A stretch of 64,000 nt of DNA from Sphingopyxis sp. MWB1. Its GTDB lineage: Bacteria; Pseudomonadota; Alphaproteobacteria; Sphingomonadales; Sphingomonadaceae. Below the pieces are notes generated by a model, which saw only the letters and a program-made list of their open reading frames with translations, did not search any database and was not told the DNA's origin. The position numbers and the translations under genes are program-made. Positions 29,392 through 37,067 of the stretch are shown here, piece after piece (position 1 is the first letter of the stretch; each line of letters starts with the position of its first letter). The DNA lies in contig NZ_JQFJ01000002.1 of the NCBI RefSeq assembly GCF_000763945.1, forward strand, positions 1,973,501 to 2,037,500, in the 5' to 3' direction.

Positions 29392-30027
29392 TCAATATCG
29401 TCCTGAATGGGCGCGGAAACAAGAGGCGATGGCGCGAATCTGTCGGCGCGTTTCGCTTTTCGGCCGGCCCGTTTCGATAATGAAATCGGCCCGTGCCCTT
29501 TTGACGCGGTCGGGCACTTGCAAACGCCGGATTGCCTTCAGCCTTGCCCATGTCATGCCCGGTCGGCGGAGCACCCGGCGCGCCTGCATCCACAAGGGTG
29601 CGGACACCACCGCAACCGCCCCGACGCGGCGCCAACCGCCTTTTTCAAACAGGAGCGGGATATCAAGCACGACGAGATCGCGGGCGCGGTGCCGCATCAG
29701 AAAATGCCGCTGGGCCCGCGCGACCGCCGGATGGACAATCGCCTCCAGCGCATGAAGTTCATGCGTGTTGCCCAACACTTTGGTCCCCAGTTTCTGCCGA
29801 TCCACCCCTTGGGGGCCCGTGGTTCCGGGAAAGCGCGCTTCAATAGCGGATACGAGCGCGCCGCCGGGGCCCTGCAAACGGTGAACCTCTGCATCGGCGT
29901 CGAACACGGGTACGCCTTCGCGTTCGAACATCGCCGCCGCGGTCGACTTTCCCATGCCGATCGACCCGGTCAGCCCCAGGATGAAGGGCCGGCGAAGCGG
30001 CAGTCGCGGGCGCATGCGATGGATCAT
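29392..30027 (-). CDS. coaE: Dephospho-CoA kinase
   Basis: It performs the last step of coenzyme A synthesis, phosphorylating the ribose 3'-OH of dephospho-CoA. It has 211 residues. The P-loop GLTGSIGMGKST is at about residues 18-29, with VFDADAEVHRL and LVVLDIPLLFE further on. ATG at 30027 overlaps the aroE stop (ATGA); a second ATG four codons on is possible. The C-terminus is Arg-rich and slightly longer than usual. Confidence 0.95.
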   Translation of the reverse strand: MIHRMRPRLPLRRPFILGLTGSIGMGKSTAAAMFEREGVPVFDADAEVHRLQGPGGALVSAIEARFPGTTGPQGVDRQKLGTKVLGNTHELHALEAIVHPAVARAQRHFLMRHRARDLVVLDIPLLFEKGGWRRVGAVAVVSAPLWMQARRVLRRPGMTWARLKAIRRLQVPDRVKRARADFIIETGRPKSETRRQIRAIASCFRAHSGRY

Positions 30028-30830
30028 GCCGTCAACAGGGCACGCAGCTCGTCATCGCGACCCTGGGGCGGCGATTGGCCAAAGAAAAGCTCGAAAGCGA
30101 GCGCGGCCTGTCCAATGAGCATGTCGAGCCCGTCAACCGTCGCCAGGTCCCGCGCGCGCGCGGCGCGCAACAACGCGGTTTCAAGTGGCGAATAGACAAG
30201 ATCATAAACAATGGCATCATCGGGAAGCGGTGAGAGGTCGAGATCAAGCGGCGGTTGGCCGGTCATTCCCAAGCTGCTGGCATTGACAAGCAGAGCCGCC
30301 GGAGCAAGCGCAGCGTCGAGCCCGCGCACCTCCCCTTTGAGGCCAAAGCTTGCCAGCAGGCCCATCGCTTTAAGCGGGCTGCGATTATAGATGATCACTT
30401 CGCCAACGTCTGCGCGGGCGAGCGCAAACAAAACCGCCCGCGCCGCACCACCCGCGCCCACGACCGCCACCGGCGCGCCCGCCAGGTCGGATTCGGCAAG
30501 CGGCGCATAAAAGCCTGCTGCATCAGTGTTGGTGCCCATCAACTGCCCATCGGGCCGCCGTACCACCGTATTCATCGCGCCAATCGTGGTGCGGACATCA
30601 CCTGGATCATCGACCAGGTCCATGACTGCGCCCTTGTGCGGCATGGTGACATTGCAGCCCCGCCAATCGGGATCCCCGCGACGTTCGTCGATATAGGCCT
30701 TCAGCGCGTCGGACGTGACATGCTGGCGCTCATAACGACCATCCAGCCCCAATGCATCGAGCCAGAAGCCGTGGATAAGCGGCGATTTGGATTGGGCGAT
30801 CGGATCGCCGATCACTTCGGCAAAGGCCAT
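30024..30830 (-). CDS. aroE: Shikimate dehydrogenase
   Basis: It reduces 3-dehydroshikimate to shikimate with NADPH in aromatic amino acid synthesis. It has 268 residues. SKSPLIHGFWL is the substrate site near residue 14, NVTMPHK carries the catalytic Lys, GTNTDAAGFY follows, and GAGGAARAVLFAL is the nucleotide loop. The start at 30830 matches the family N-terminus MAFAEVIGDPIAQSKS. It is 14 bases after maf and coupled to coaE. Confidence 0.96.
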   Translation of the reverse strand: MAFAEVIGDPIAQSKSPLIHGFWLDALGLDGRYERQHVTSDALKAYIDERRGDPDWRGCNVTMPHKGAVMDLVDDPGDVRTTIGAMNTVVRRPDGQLMGTNTDAAGFYAPLAESDLAGAPVAVVGAGGAARAVLFALARADVGEVIIYNRSPLKAMGLLASFGLKGEVRGLDAALAPAALLVNASSLGMTGQPPLDLDLSPLPDDAIVYDLVYSPLETALLRAARARDLATVDGLDMLIGQAALAFELFFGQSPPQGRDDELRALLTA

Positions 30831-30844
30831 GAAATATTTATCCT

Positions 30845-31444
30845 TTATTGTGGCGCAAGGCCGCTGGCGCGCAGCCAGGCGAGAAGCGGGAGCATGGGCA
30901 TGCCAATGATGGTCCAAGGGTCGCCCTCTACACGGTCGAACAATTGCACCCCCGCGCCTTCGATTTCATAGCAGCCCACCGTCCAGCGAATATTCTCCCA
31001 GTGGGAAGCGACATAATCGGCGATGAAGGCGTCCGACAAGGGACGCATCCATAATTTCGCCTGACCGATGAAACGCCAGACAGGCACGCCGTCGCGGGCG
31101 GCGACTACGGCGCTGAACAAACGGTGGCGTTGCCCCGCCATGGCGCGCAGATGCGCCGCCGCCTCCTTGGGACTTTCGGGTTTGGACAGCATCGTCCCGT
31201 CATCCAGTGCAAGCGTGGAATCGGCGCCGATCACCGTGATCCCCGGCAGCCGCGCGGAAATCTTAATCGCCTTTGCCTCAGCCAGCGCATCGGCGATGTT
31301 GCGCGCGCCCTGCCCATCGGCACGAAGAGCGGCGGTCAATGCCTCTTCATCGATATGGGCAGGCGTTGCCTCGAACGCGAGCCCGGCCGCGCGCAGCATG
31401 GCCACCCGGCCACTGCTCTGCGAAGCGAGAAGCAGGCGCGTCAT
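30845..31444 (-). CDS. Maf-family nucleoside triphosphate pyrophosphatase
   Basis: A house-cleaning pyrophosphatase of the Maf/YceF fold that removes non-canonical or excess nucleotides. It has 199 residues. The N-terminal loop reads LLLASQSSGRVAML in place of the usual SxSPRR, and GADSTLALDDG replaces the common GADQ/GADT. The catalytic-site context remains recognisable (PESPKEAAAHLRAMAGQRHRL, YEIEGAGVQLFDRVEGDPWTIIGMP). Substrate preference is uncertain because of these changes. The start overlaps the ppsR stop (ATGA). Confidence 0.88.
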   Translation of the reverse strand: MTRLLLASQSSGRVAMLRAAGLAFEATPAHIDEEALTAALRADGQGARNIADALAEAKAIKISARLPGITVIGADSTLALDDGTMLSKPESPKEAAAHLRAMAGQRHRLFSAVVAARDGVPVWRFIGQAKLWMRPLSDAFIADYVASHWENIRWTVGCYEIEGAGVQLFDRVEGDPWTIIGMPMLPLLAWLRASGLAPQ

Positions 31445-32253
31445 GCCGTCCCCCGATCTTCGACCAGCTTGATGACCGCGGCTGCGGTTTCCTCGATCGA
31501 ACGCCGGGTCACGTCGATCACCGGCCACCCATTATCGGCGAACATCCGGCGCGCAAAGGCAATCTCAGCCTTCACCCGTTCGTCATCGACATAGGCGGTT
31601 TCGGGGGCCTGATTGAGCGACAAGAGGCGATTGCGCCGCACCTGCACCAGCCGGTCGAGGCTGGTCGTCAGCCCGACAATCATCGGCTTTTTAAGGTGAA
31701 ACAAGCTGTCGGGCGGCGGAGATTCGGGAACGATCGGGATATTTGCCGTCTTGTATCCACGGTTTGCGAGATAGATGCTCGTCGGCGTTTTCGACGTCCG
31801 CGATACTCCGGCAAGAACGATATCGGCCTGCTCCCAATTTTCCCAGCCGATGCCATCATCATGGGCGACGGTAAATTGTATGGCCTCGACCCGCGCGAAA
31901 TAGGCGGCATCAAGCACATGCTGCCGCCCGGGACGTGCCTTGGCTTCCTGACCGAGCATGCGGGACAACGCATCGGTAACGGCGTCGAGCGCGGGAACGA
32001 TCGGCAGCCCTTGAGCGCTGGCCCGCTGTTCAAGGCTGGCGCGCAATTCCCCGTTAACCAGAGTGAACAAAATCATCCCCGGACTGGCCTGCACCTCGGC
32101 CATGATCCGGTCGAGATGCGATTCCGATCGCACCATCGGCCAGAAATGGCGGACCACTTCGACATCATCGAACTGCGCAATGGCCGCCTTGGCAATATTT
32201 TCCAGCGTTTCGCCCGTAGAGTCGGATATAAGATGCAGGTGAAGTCGGCTCAT
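31441..32253 (-). CDS. ppsR: Pyruvate,phosphate dikinase / PEP synthase regulatory protein (DUF299)
   Basis: A bifunctional Ser/Thr kinase and Pi-dependent phosphorylase that switches PEP synthase or pyruvate,phosphate dikinase off and on. It has 270 residues. It starts MSRLHLHLISDSTGETLE; the P-loop-like GVSRTSKTPTSIYLANRG lies around residue 150 and KPMIVGLTTSLDRL around residue 190. It is the first gene left of oriC. The homologue (known as RP001 in Rickettsia) flanks the origin in Caulobacter and Rickettsia together with hemE, which supports the origin call. The target enzyme is not in this window. Confidence 0.93.
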   Translation of the reverse strand: MSRLHLHLISDSTGETLENIAKAAIAQFDDVEVVRHFWPMVRSESHLDRIMAEVQASPGMILFTLVNGELRASLEQRASAQGLPIVPALDAVTDALSRMLGQEAKARPGRQHVLDAAYFARVEAIQFTVAHDDGIGWENWEQADIVLAGVSRTSKTPTSIYLANRGYKTANIPIVPESPPPDSLFHLKKPMIVGLTTSLDRLVQVRRNRLLSLNQAPETAYVDDERVKAEIAFARRMFADNGWPVIDVTRRSIEETAAAVIKLVEDRGTA

Positions 32254-32323
32254 CACATCACCATGGGACGCGCATGACCGAAAAGGCAAGCGGGGAGAAA
32301 GGACGTGATACTCACCCAGGGCC

Positions 32324-32332
32324 TGTGGATAA
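32324..32332 (-). other. DnaA box, 9/9 match
   Basis: TGTGGATAA on the plus strand, i.e. TTATCCACA on the minus strand. It is oriented opposite to the other two perfect boxes. Confidence 0.88.
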
Positions 32333-32403
32333 AACTGGCATAAGCAGGGGACGCTTCGGGCAAAGCAGATATATCCCCAGCCTCACCGATTCCGCTCCGC
32401 CCC

Positions 32404-32412
32404 TTATCCACA
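32404..32412 (+). other. DnaA box, 9/9 match
   Basis: Exact TTATCCACA. Its start is 20 bases from the next box, so both lie on about the same helix face. Confidence 0.9.
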
Positions 32413-32423
32413 AGGAATGAATC

Positions 32424-32432
32424 TTATCCACA
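32424..32432 (+). other. DnaA box, 9/9 match
   Basis: Exact TTATCCACA in tandem with the preceding box. It is followed 3 bases later by the weak inverted match TGTGAATTA. Confidence 0.9.
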
Positions 32433-32559
32433 GGCTGTGAATTACGGGAATGGGCGTTCCGACTCTGAAGGCAAGATGGGCTTTGCAGGAGTCAAGCTGT
32501 TGGCAAAAGCGGTGCCTCCCCCTAAAGCCGGGCTTATCCGCCCGCCAACAAACCACCAC

Positions 32560-32579
32560 AATATATTTAAATATATTAT
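32560..32579. other. AT-only stretch with 16-bp palindrome (candidate unwinding element)
   Basis: Twenty consecutive A/T bases in a GC-rich genome. Positions 32561-32576 form a perfect palindrome (ATATATTTAAATATAT). It is the obvious duplex-unwinding candidate of the origin. It lies 24 bases ahead of hemE, so a role in the hemE promoter is also possible. Confidence 0.6.
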
Positions 32580-32603
32580 GAAGAGAGAAAGAAGGGCCGC
32601 GTA

Positions 32604-33626
32604 ATGGCGTCACCGAAAAGCCTGCTGGCAACGCTGCGGGGAGCTCGGCAGGAAAGATCTTCCCTGTGGCTCATGCGCCAGGCCGGGCGCTATCTTCCTG
32701 AATATCGGGCGCTGCGCGAAACCAAGGGCGGCTTTCTCGAGCTTTGCTATGATCCGGAATCGGCCGCCGAGGTGACGTTGCAGCCGATCCGGCGCTTTGG
32801 GTTCGACGGCGCCATTCTCTTTTCGGACATATTGGTAATCCCCCACGCCCTGGGGCAGCATCTATGGTTTGAAGCCGGGGAGGGGCCGCGCCTCGCGCCT
32901 GCGCTTGTCGACAGCGCGCTCGATCAATTGCAGGCTGCACCTGAACGGCTCGAGCCCGTCTATGCAACCGTCGCCCGGGTCGCGGGCGCCTTGCCTTCGG
33001 AAACAAGTTTCCTGGGCTTTGCGGGAAGCCCCTGGACAGTCGCGACCTATATGGTGGCGGGGCAGGGGTCGAAGGATCAGTCCGCAGCGCGGCGCATGGC
33101 CTTCGGCGATCCCGCTGCCTTTGGTGCGCTGGTCGAGGCGATCATCGACCTGTCGGTTACCTATTTGTCGGGACAGATCGAACATGGCGTCGAGGCGGTG
33201 CAATTGTTCGACAGCTGGGCCGGCAGCCTCAGTCCCGCCCAGTTCGAACAATGGGTCATCGCTCCCAACGCCGAAATCGTCCGCCGGCTGAAGGCGCTGC
33301 ACCCCGACACGCCGATCATCGGTTTTCCCAAGGGGGCCGGAGGCAAGCTTCGCGCCTATGCCGATGAAAGCGGCGTCGATGCGATCGGCCTGGATGAAAC
33401 GGTCGATCCCGCTTGGGCCGACGCAAATTTGCCCGATCATTTGCCCGTCCAGGGCAATCTCGATCCGCTCGCGCTGGTGGCGGGAGGCGAAGCGCTCGAC
33501 CGGGCGATTGATCGCATCCTTGCAGCTTTTCCGTCGCGGCCCCATATCTTCAACCTTGGCCATGGGATCGTGCCCGACACGCCCATTGCCCATGTCGAAC
33601 ATCTGATCAAGCGCGTGCGCGGATAG
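32604..33626 (+). CDS. hemE: Uroporphyrinogen decarboxylase
   Basis: It decarboxylates uroporphyrinogen III to coproporphyrinogen III in heme synthesis. It has 340 residues. WLMRQAGRYLPEYR near residue 23 is the substrate-binding signature, ILFSDILVIPHALG follows, and NLGHGIVPDTP is near the C-terminus. ATG at 32604 lies just after the AT-rich part of oriC, with GAAGGG about 9 bases upstream. It is followed 4 bases later by hemJ. Its position at the origin is conserved in alphaproteobacteria. Confidence 0.97.
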   Translation: MASPKSLLATLRGARQERSSLWLMRQAGRYLPEYRALRETKGGFLELCYDPESAAEVTLQPIRRFGFDGAILFSDILVIPHALGQHLWFEAGEGPRLAPALVDSALDQLQAAPERLEPVYATVARVAGALPSETSFLGFAGSPWTVATYMVAGQGSKDQSAARRMAFGDPAAFGALVEAIIDLSVTYLSGQIEHGVEAVQLFDSWAGSLSPAQFEQWVIAPNAEIVRRLKALHPDTPIIGFPKGAGGKLRAYADESGVDAIGLDETVDPAWADANLPDHLPVQGNLDPLALVAGGEALDRAIDRILAAFPSRPHIFNLGHGIVPDTPIAHVEHLIKRVRG

Positions 33627-33630
33627 GTTT

Positions 33631-34083
33631 ATGGCGGATTTGACAGGTTTTCTGGGGGTAACGATGCTGTGGGTCAAAGCCGCACATGTGATTTTTGTCA
33701 TCTTTCTGATGGCCGGCCTGTTCATGATGCCGCGTTTCTTCGTCTATCATCACCAATGCGCCATCGGGTCGGACGAAGAGGCGAAGTGGATCGATCGCGA
33801 GGATCGGCTGCGCCGCATCATCCTCAATCCCTCGCTGATCATCGTCTGGATTTTGGGCCTCGCTCTCGCCTTTAACGGCGGGTATTGGAGCGAAGGCTGG
33901 TTTCACATCAAGCTCGCGCTGGTACTCGCGCTGTCGGGCTATCATGGCTGGATGATCGGCTATGGCAAAAAGCTGAAAAAGGGCATTCGGCCGCTCAGCG
34001 AGAAGCAGCTGCGCTTGCTCAACGAAGTGCCTGGGGTTGCGGCGGCTATCATCGTAATTTTGGCAGTGGTGCGTCCATTTTAG
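33631..34083 (+). CDS. hemJ: Protoporphyrinogen oxidase HemJ (UPF0093)
   Basis: An integral membrane protein that oxidises protoporphyrinogen IX, replacing HemG or HemY in many alphaproteobacteria. It has 150 residues with about four transmembrane segments (MLWVKAAHVIFVIFLMAGLF, LIIVWILGLALAF, FHIKLALVLALSGYHGW and the C-terminal VAAAIIVILAVV). The conserved His in KAAHVIF and the RFFVYH segment are family features. It starts 4 bases after hemE, so the two heme steps are co-expressed. Confidence 0.9.
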   Translation: MADLTGFLGVTMLWVKAAHVIFVIFLMAGLFMMPRFFVYHHQCAIGSDEEAKWIDREDRLRRIILNPSLIIVWILGLALAFNGGYWSEGWFHIKLALVLALSGYHGWMIGYGKKLKKGIRPLSEKQLRLLNEVPGVAAAIIVILAVVRPF

Positions 34084-34128
34084 GCGAAGCTTTTCTGACG
34101 GACCGTCACACGCTTTGCCGACAGCCGA

Positions 34129-34155
34129 TTGACTTGCGCGCGGGCGGGATATAGG
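34129..34155 (+). promoter_or_regulatory. Candidate promoter of rho
   Basis: TTGACT (34129-34134) and TATAGG (34150-34155) with a 15-base spacer, or 12 bases when read in the Caulobacter-type format. It lies about 140 bases ahead of the rho start in the 209-base gap after hemJ, which otherwise shows no gene. The leader could take part in Rho autoregulation. Confidence 0.4.
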
Positions 34156-34292
34156 GGGCCGATCAATTCCGTTTTCGCGGGCGGCGCATTTTCGCGTCGA
34201 AACTATCAGAACGGTCGTCCCCCGACCCGATAGGCGCCCTTGCGTGTAAAATCATATTGAATTTTCCGCATTTCACATTCTGGAATCCACTC

Positions 34293-35549
34293 ATGCATCT
34301 TAAAGAATTAAAGACGAAATCGCCTGCCCAGCTTGTCGAAATGGCAGAGAAATTGGGCGTAGAGGGTGCCTCGACCCTGCGGAAACAGGATCTGATGTTC
34401 TCCATCCTCAAGGAACTGGCCGAAGAGGGCGAGGAGATTATCGGATCGGGAACGATCGAAGTTCTGCCCGACAGTTTCGGCTTTCTGCGCTCGTCAGAGG
34501 CCAATTATCTCGCCGGTCCCGACGATATTTATGTTTCGCCCAATCAGGTGCGCAAACATGGCTTGCGGACCGGCGATACAGTCGAAGGCGAAATCCGCGC
34601 TCCGCGCGACGGCGAACGTTATTTCGCGCTGACCAAGCTGATCAGCGTCAATTTCGATGCGCCCGAAGTCGTCCGCCACCGCGTCAATTTCGACAATCTG
34701 ACGCCGCTCTATCCCAATCAGAAGCTGTCGCTCGATACGGTCGACCCCACGGTCAAGGACAAGTCGGCGCGCGTCATTGATCTCGTCAGCCCGCAGGGCA
34801 AGGGCCAGCGCGCGCTGATCGTCGCGCCGCCGCGCACGGGTAAGACGGTGTTGCTGCAAAATATCGCCAAGGCGATCACCGACAATCATCCTGAAGTCTA
34901 TCTGATCGTCCTCCTCGTCGATGAACGCCCCGAGGAAGTCACCGACATGCAGCGCAGCGTGAATGGAGAGGTCGTATCCTCAACCTTTGATGAGCCTGCG
35001 ACGCGGCACGTCCAAGTGGCCGAAATGGTCATTGAAAAGGCCAAGCGGCTTGTCGAGCACAAGAAGGATGTCGTGATCCTGCTCGACTCGATCACCCGCT
35101 TGGGCCGCGCTTACAACACCGTGGTCCCCTCATCGGGCAAGGTGCTGACCGGCGGTGTCGACGCGAACGCGCTCCAGCGGCCCAAGCGCTTCTTCGGCGC
35201 GGCGCGCAATATCGAGGAAGGCGGTTCGCTTTCCATCATCGCGACTGCGCTGATCGACACGGGCAGCCGCATGGACGAAGTGATTTTCGAGGAATTCAAG
35301 GGCACGGGCAACAGCGAAATTGTGCTCGACCGCAAGGTTGCCGACAAGCGCATCTTCCCCGCGCTCGACGTCGGCAAGTCGGGAACGCGCAAGGAAGAAT
35401 TGCTCGTGGAAAAGGACAAGCTGTCGAAAATGTGGGTGCTGCGGCGTATCCTCATGCAGATGGGCACCGTCGACGCGATGGAATTCCTGCTGGACAAGAT
35501 CAAAGACAGCAAGACGAACGAAGATTTCTTCGATTCGATGAATCAATAA
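34293..35549 (+). CDS. rho: Transcription termination factor Rho
   Basis: A hexameric RNA helicase that ends transcription at rho-dependent sites. It has 418 residues (E. coli 419). The N-terminal helix bundle starts [19 protein letters not shown], the RNA-binding cold-shock-like domain contains [17 protein letters not shown], and the Walker A motif is [12 protein letters not shown] with [10 protein letters not shown] further on. ATG at 34293 is preferred over an upstream TTG because it matches the family N-terminus. It heads a run rho-ABM-terC. Confidence 0.97.
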   Translation: MHLKELKTKSPAQLVEMAEKLGVEGASTLRKQDLMFSILKELAEEGEEIIGSGTIEVLPDSFGFLRSSEANYLAGPDDIYVSPNQVRKHGLRTGDTVEGEIRAPRDGERYFALTKLISVNFDAPEVVRHRVNFDNLTPLYPNQKLSLDTVDPTVKDKSARVIDLVSPQGKGQRALIVAPPRTGKTVLLQNIAKAITDNHPEVYLIVLLVDERPEEVTDMQRSVNGEVVSSTFDEPATRHVQVAEMVIEKAKRLVEHKKDVVILLDSITRLGRAYNTVVPSSGKVLTGGVDANALQRPKRFFGAARNIEEGGSLSIIATALIDTGSRMDEVIFEEFKGTGNSEIVLDRKVADKRIFPALDVGKSGTRKEELLVEKDKLSKMWVLRRILMQMGTVDAMEFLLDKIKDSKTNEDFFDSMNQ

Positions 35550-35558
35550 GGCGCTGGC

Positions 35559-35852
35559 ATGGCGGTGCTCGAACATGCCTTGCTTCCGGTCCGATCCGGG
35601 GAGGGCAGCGCGTTCGAAGCGGCCATGACAAAGGCGCGGCCGTTGATTGCGGCATCGCCGGGCTTTATTTCCCTGCAAATTCGTCCGCCCACCGGAACGG
35701 GACAGCCTTATCTGTTGTTGGTCGAATGGGAATCGCTTGCCGATCATCGGGACGGTTTCCGCCAATCAGGCCGCTATCGGAAGTGGCGGGCGTTGCTGCA
35801 TCATTTTTATGACCCTATCCCAGGGGTCAGTTATTTCGGAGAGCCGCTGTGA
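35559..35852 (+). CDS. Antibiotic biosynthesis monooxygenase (ABM) domain protein
   Basis: A 97-residue single-domain protein with the dimeric ferredoxin-like ABM fold: LLPVRSGEGSAFEAAM, ASPGFISLQIRPP, YLLLVEWESLADH and FRQSGRYRKWRALLHHFYD. Family members are small oxygenases, heme-degrading enzymes or of unknown role; despite the name, no antibiotic pathway is indicated here. It starts 9 bases after rho and its stop overlaps the GTG start of the TerC-like gene, so the three are probably co-transcribed. Confidence 0.83.
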   Translation: MAVLEHALLPVRSGEGSAFEAAMTKARPLIAASPGFISLQIRPPTGTGQPYLLLVEWESLADHRDGFRQSGRYRKWRALLHHFYDPIPGVSYFGEPL

Positions 35853-36574
35853 TATTGGAATTTCTTGCTCAGGCGGCGGCGCATGCCGGCGGTTTCGGCG
35901 GTCCTGCCGGAATGTGGGATGCGATCGTCACGGATTTTTCGAACATCACCGAGCCCGCAGCGCTGGCCGCCTTCCTGCAGGTGTTGATGATCGACATCGT
36001 GCTGGCGGGCGACAATGCGATTGTCGTGGGTGCGCTCGCTGCGGGCCTGCCCGCCGACCAGCGGCGCAAGGTCATCATGATTGGCGTTCTGGCCGCATTG
36101 GTGCTGCGAATTGCCTTTGCGCTGGTCGTGACCCAGCTCATGCAAATTGTCGGCCTGATTTTCGTCGGCGGCCTGCTGCTGATCTGGGTGGCGTGGAAAA
36201 TGTGGCGCGAACTGCGCGAAGGCGCGCATTCGGCCGGCTCGCCGGAGATTGAGGGCGATGAACATTCGGGGCTGCGCCCGGCCAAAAGCTTCGCCGCCGC
36301 CGCCTGGGCCGTCGCCGTCGCCGATGTCAGCATGAGCCTCGACAATGTGCTCGCGGTGGCAGGCGCTGCGCGCGATCATCCGGGAATTTTGATCGTCGGG
36401 CTGATCTTTGCTGTGGCCCTGATGGGTATCGCTGCGAATATCATTGCCAAATATATAGAGCGCTATCGCTGGATCGCCTATATTGGCCTTGCCGTCATCG
36501 TCTATGTGGCGGTCAAGATGATCTATGAAGGTTGGGTGGACCCCAGCGTGGGGATCGGAACCCTGTTCGGATAA
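35849..36574 (+). CDS. TerC/YjbE family integral membrane protein
   Basis: A 241-residue membrane protein with about seven transmembrane segments. The two acidic TM motifs typical of TerC-family proteins are visible: MIDIVLAGDNAIVVG near residue 50 and VADVSMSLDNVLAVAG near residue 160. A Glu/His-rich loop separates the two halves. Relatives are linked to metal ion (Mn, Ca) export and tellurite resistance; the specific ion is unknown here. The start is GTG at 35849, overlapping the previous stop (GTGA). Confidence 0.88.
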   Translation: MILEFLAQAAAHAGGFGGPAGMWDAIVTDFSNITEPAALAAFLQVLMIDIVLAGDNAIVVGALAAGLPADQRRKVIMIGVLAALVLRIAFALVVTQLMQIVGLIFVGGLLLIWVAWKMWRELREGAHSAGSPEIEGDEHSGLRPAKSFAAAAWAVAVADVSMSLDNVLAVAGAARDHPGILIVGLIFAVALMGIAANIIAKYIERYRWIAYIGLAVIVYVAVKMIYEGWVDPSVGIGTLFG

Positions 36575-36601
36575 TCCGTACAGACCCGCTTTTGGATAAC
36601 A

Positions 36602-36637
36602 GGGCCGGTTCCAGCGATGGACCGGCCCTTTCTTTTT
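36602..36637 (+). terminator. Rho-independent terminator after the terC-like gene
   Basis: An 8-bp perfect stem GGGCCGGT (36602-36609) with ACCGGCCC (36621-36628), an 11-base loop, then TTTCTTTTT. It lies 28 bases after the stop codon and ends the rho-ABM-terC unit. Confidence 0.85.
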
Positions 36638-36662
36638 GGGGTCCAGCCCCCATCTTGGCCTT

Positions 36663-37064
36663 ATGCCCCAATTGCATATGACCCGTGTGGCTGTTGGCTG
36701 CACTGATTATACGGAACTTGTCCAACGCATCCGCCGCTATGCCGTGGCTGGTGAAATCGCTTTTCCCACCCGCTTTCGTCCCAAACGCGCTGACGAGCTG
36801 ATCGGTGGAAAACTGCATTTCATCGTGCGGCATATGCTGGTCGGACGCGTGGAGATTTTGCGTTTTCAGGATCGTAGCGACGGCCGGGTCGATATTGTCT
36901 GCAAGGCCAGGCTCGAACGCGTGCACCCTCAGCCCAAGCGCGCGCATCAGGGCTGGCGCTATCTAAGCGAGGGTGACGCGCCCGCGGGAGTCGATGACGA
37001 CAGCGGGATCGCCGATCTTCCCCCCGAGCTTTATCGCGAACTTGCCGCACTCAGCCTGATCTAG
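36663..37064 (+). CDS. DUF1489 family protein
   Basis: A 133-residue protein with the DUF1489 pattern: LHMTRVAVGCTDYTELVQR, FRPKRADELIGGKLHFIVRHMLVGR, and PKRAHQGWRYLSEGDAP near the end. The family is typical of alphaproteobacteria and has no assigned function. The start at 36663 (MPQLHMTRV) fits the family. It stands alone between a terminator and a convergent glutamate-synthase-like gene. Confidence 0.87.
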   Translation: MPQLHMTRVAVGCTDYTELVQRIRRYAVAGEIAFPTRFRPKRADELIGGKLHFIVRHMLVGRVEILRFQDRSDGRVDIVCKARLERVHPQPKRAHQGWRYLSEGDAPAGVDDDSGIADLPPELYRELAALSLI

Positions 37065-37067
37065 CCC

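Larger units (their letters stand above)
32254..32603. other. Probable chromosomal origin of replication (oriC)
   Basis: This is a gene-free 350-base region between divergent ppsR and hemE, the same neighbourhood as the Caulobacter and Rickettsia origins. It contains three exact TTATCCACA DnaA boxes (32324-32332 inverted, 32404-32412, 32424-32432), two 7/9 near-matches (32436-32444, 32534-32542), a 20-base AT-only stretch (32560-32579) and four GANTC sites (32388, 32419, 32461, 32489). Gene orientation reverses here, and parS sites with parAB follow 9-12 kb away. No TTAA-N7-TTAA CtrA site was seen. Confidence 0.9.

Noticed and set aside
32254..32603. CtrA-type TTAA-N7-TTAA sites as in the Caulobacter origin
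   Set aside because: No such pair was found; the single TTTAAA lies in the AT palindrome and lacks a correctly spaced partner.
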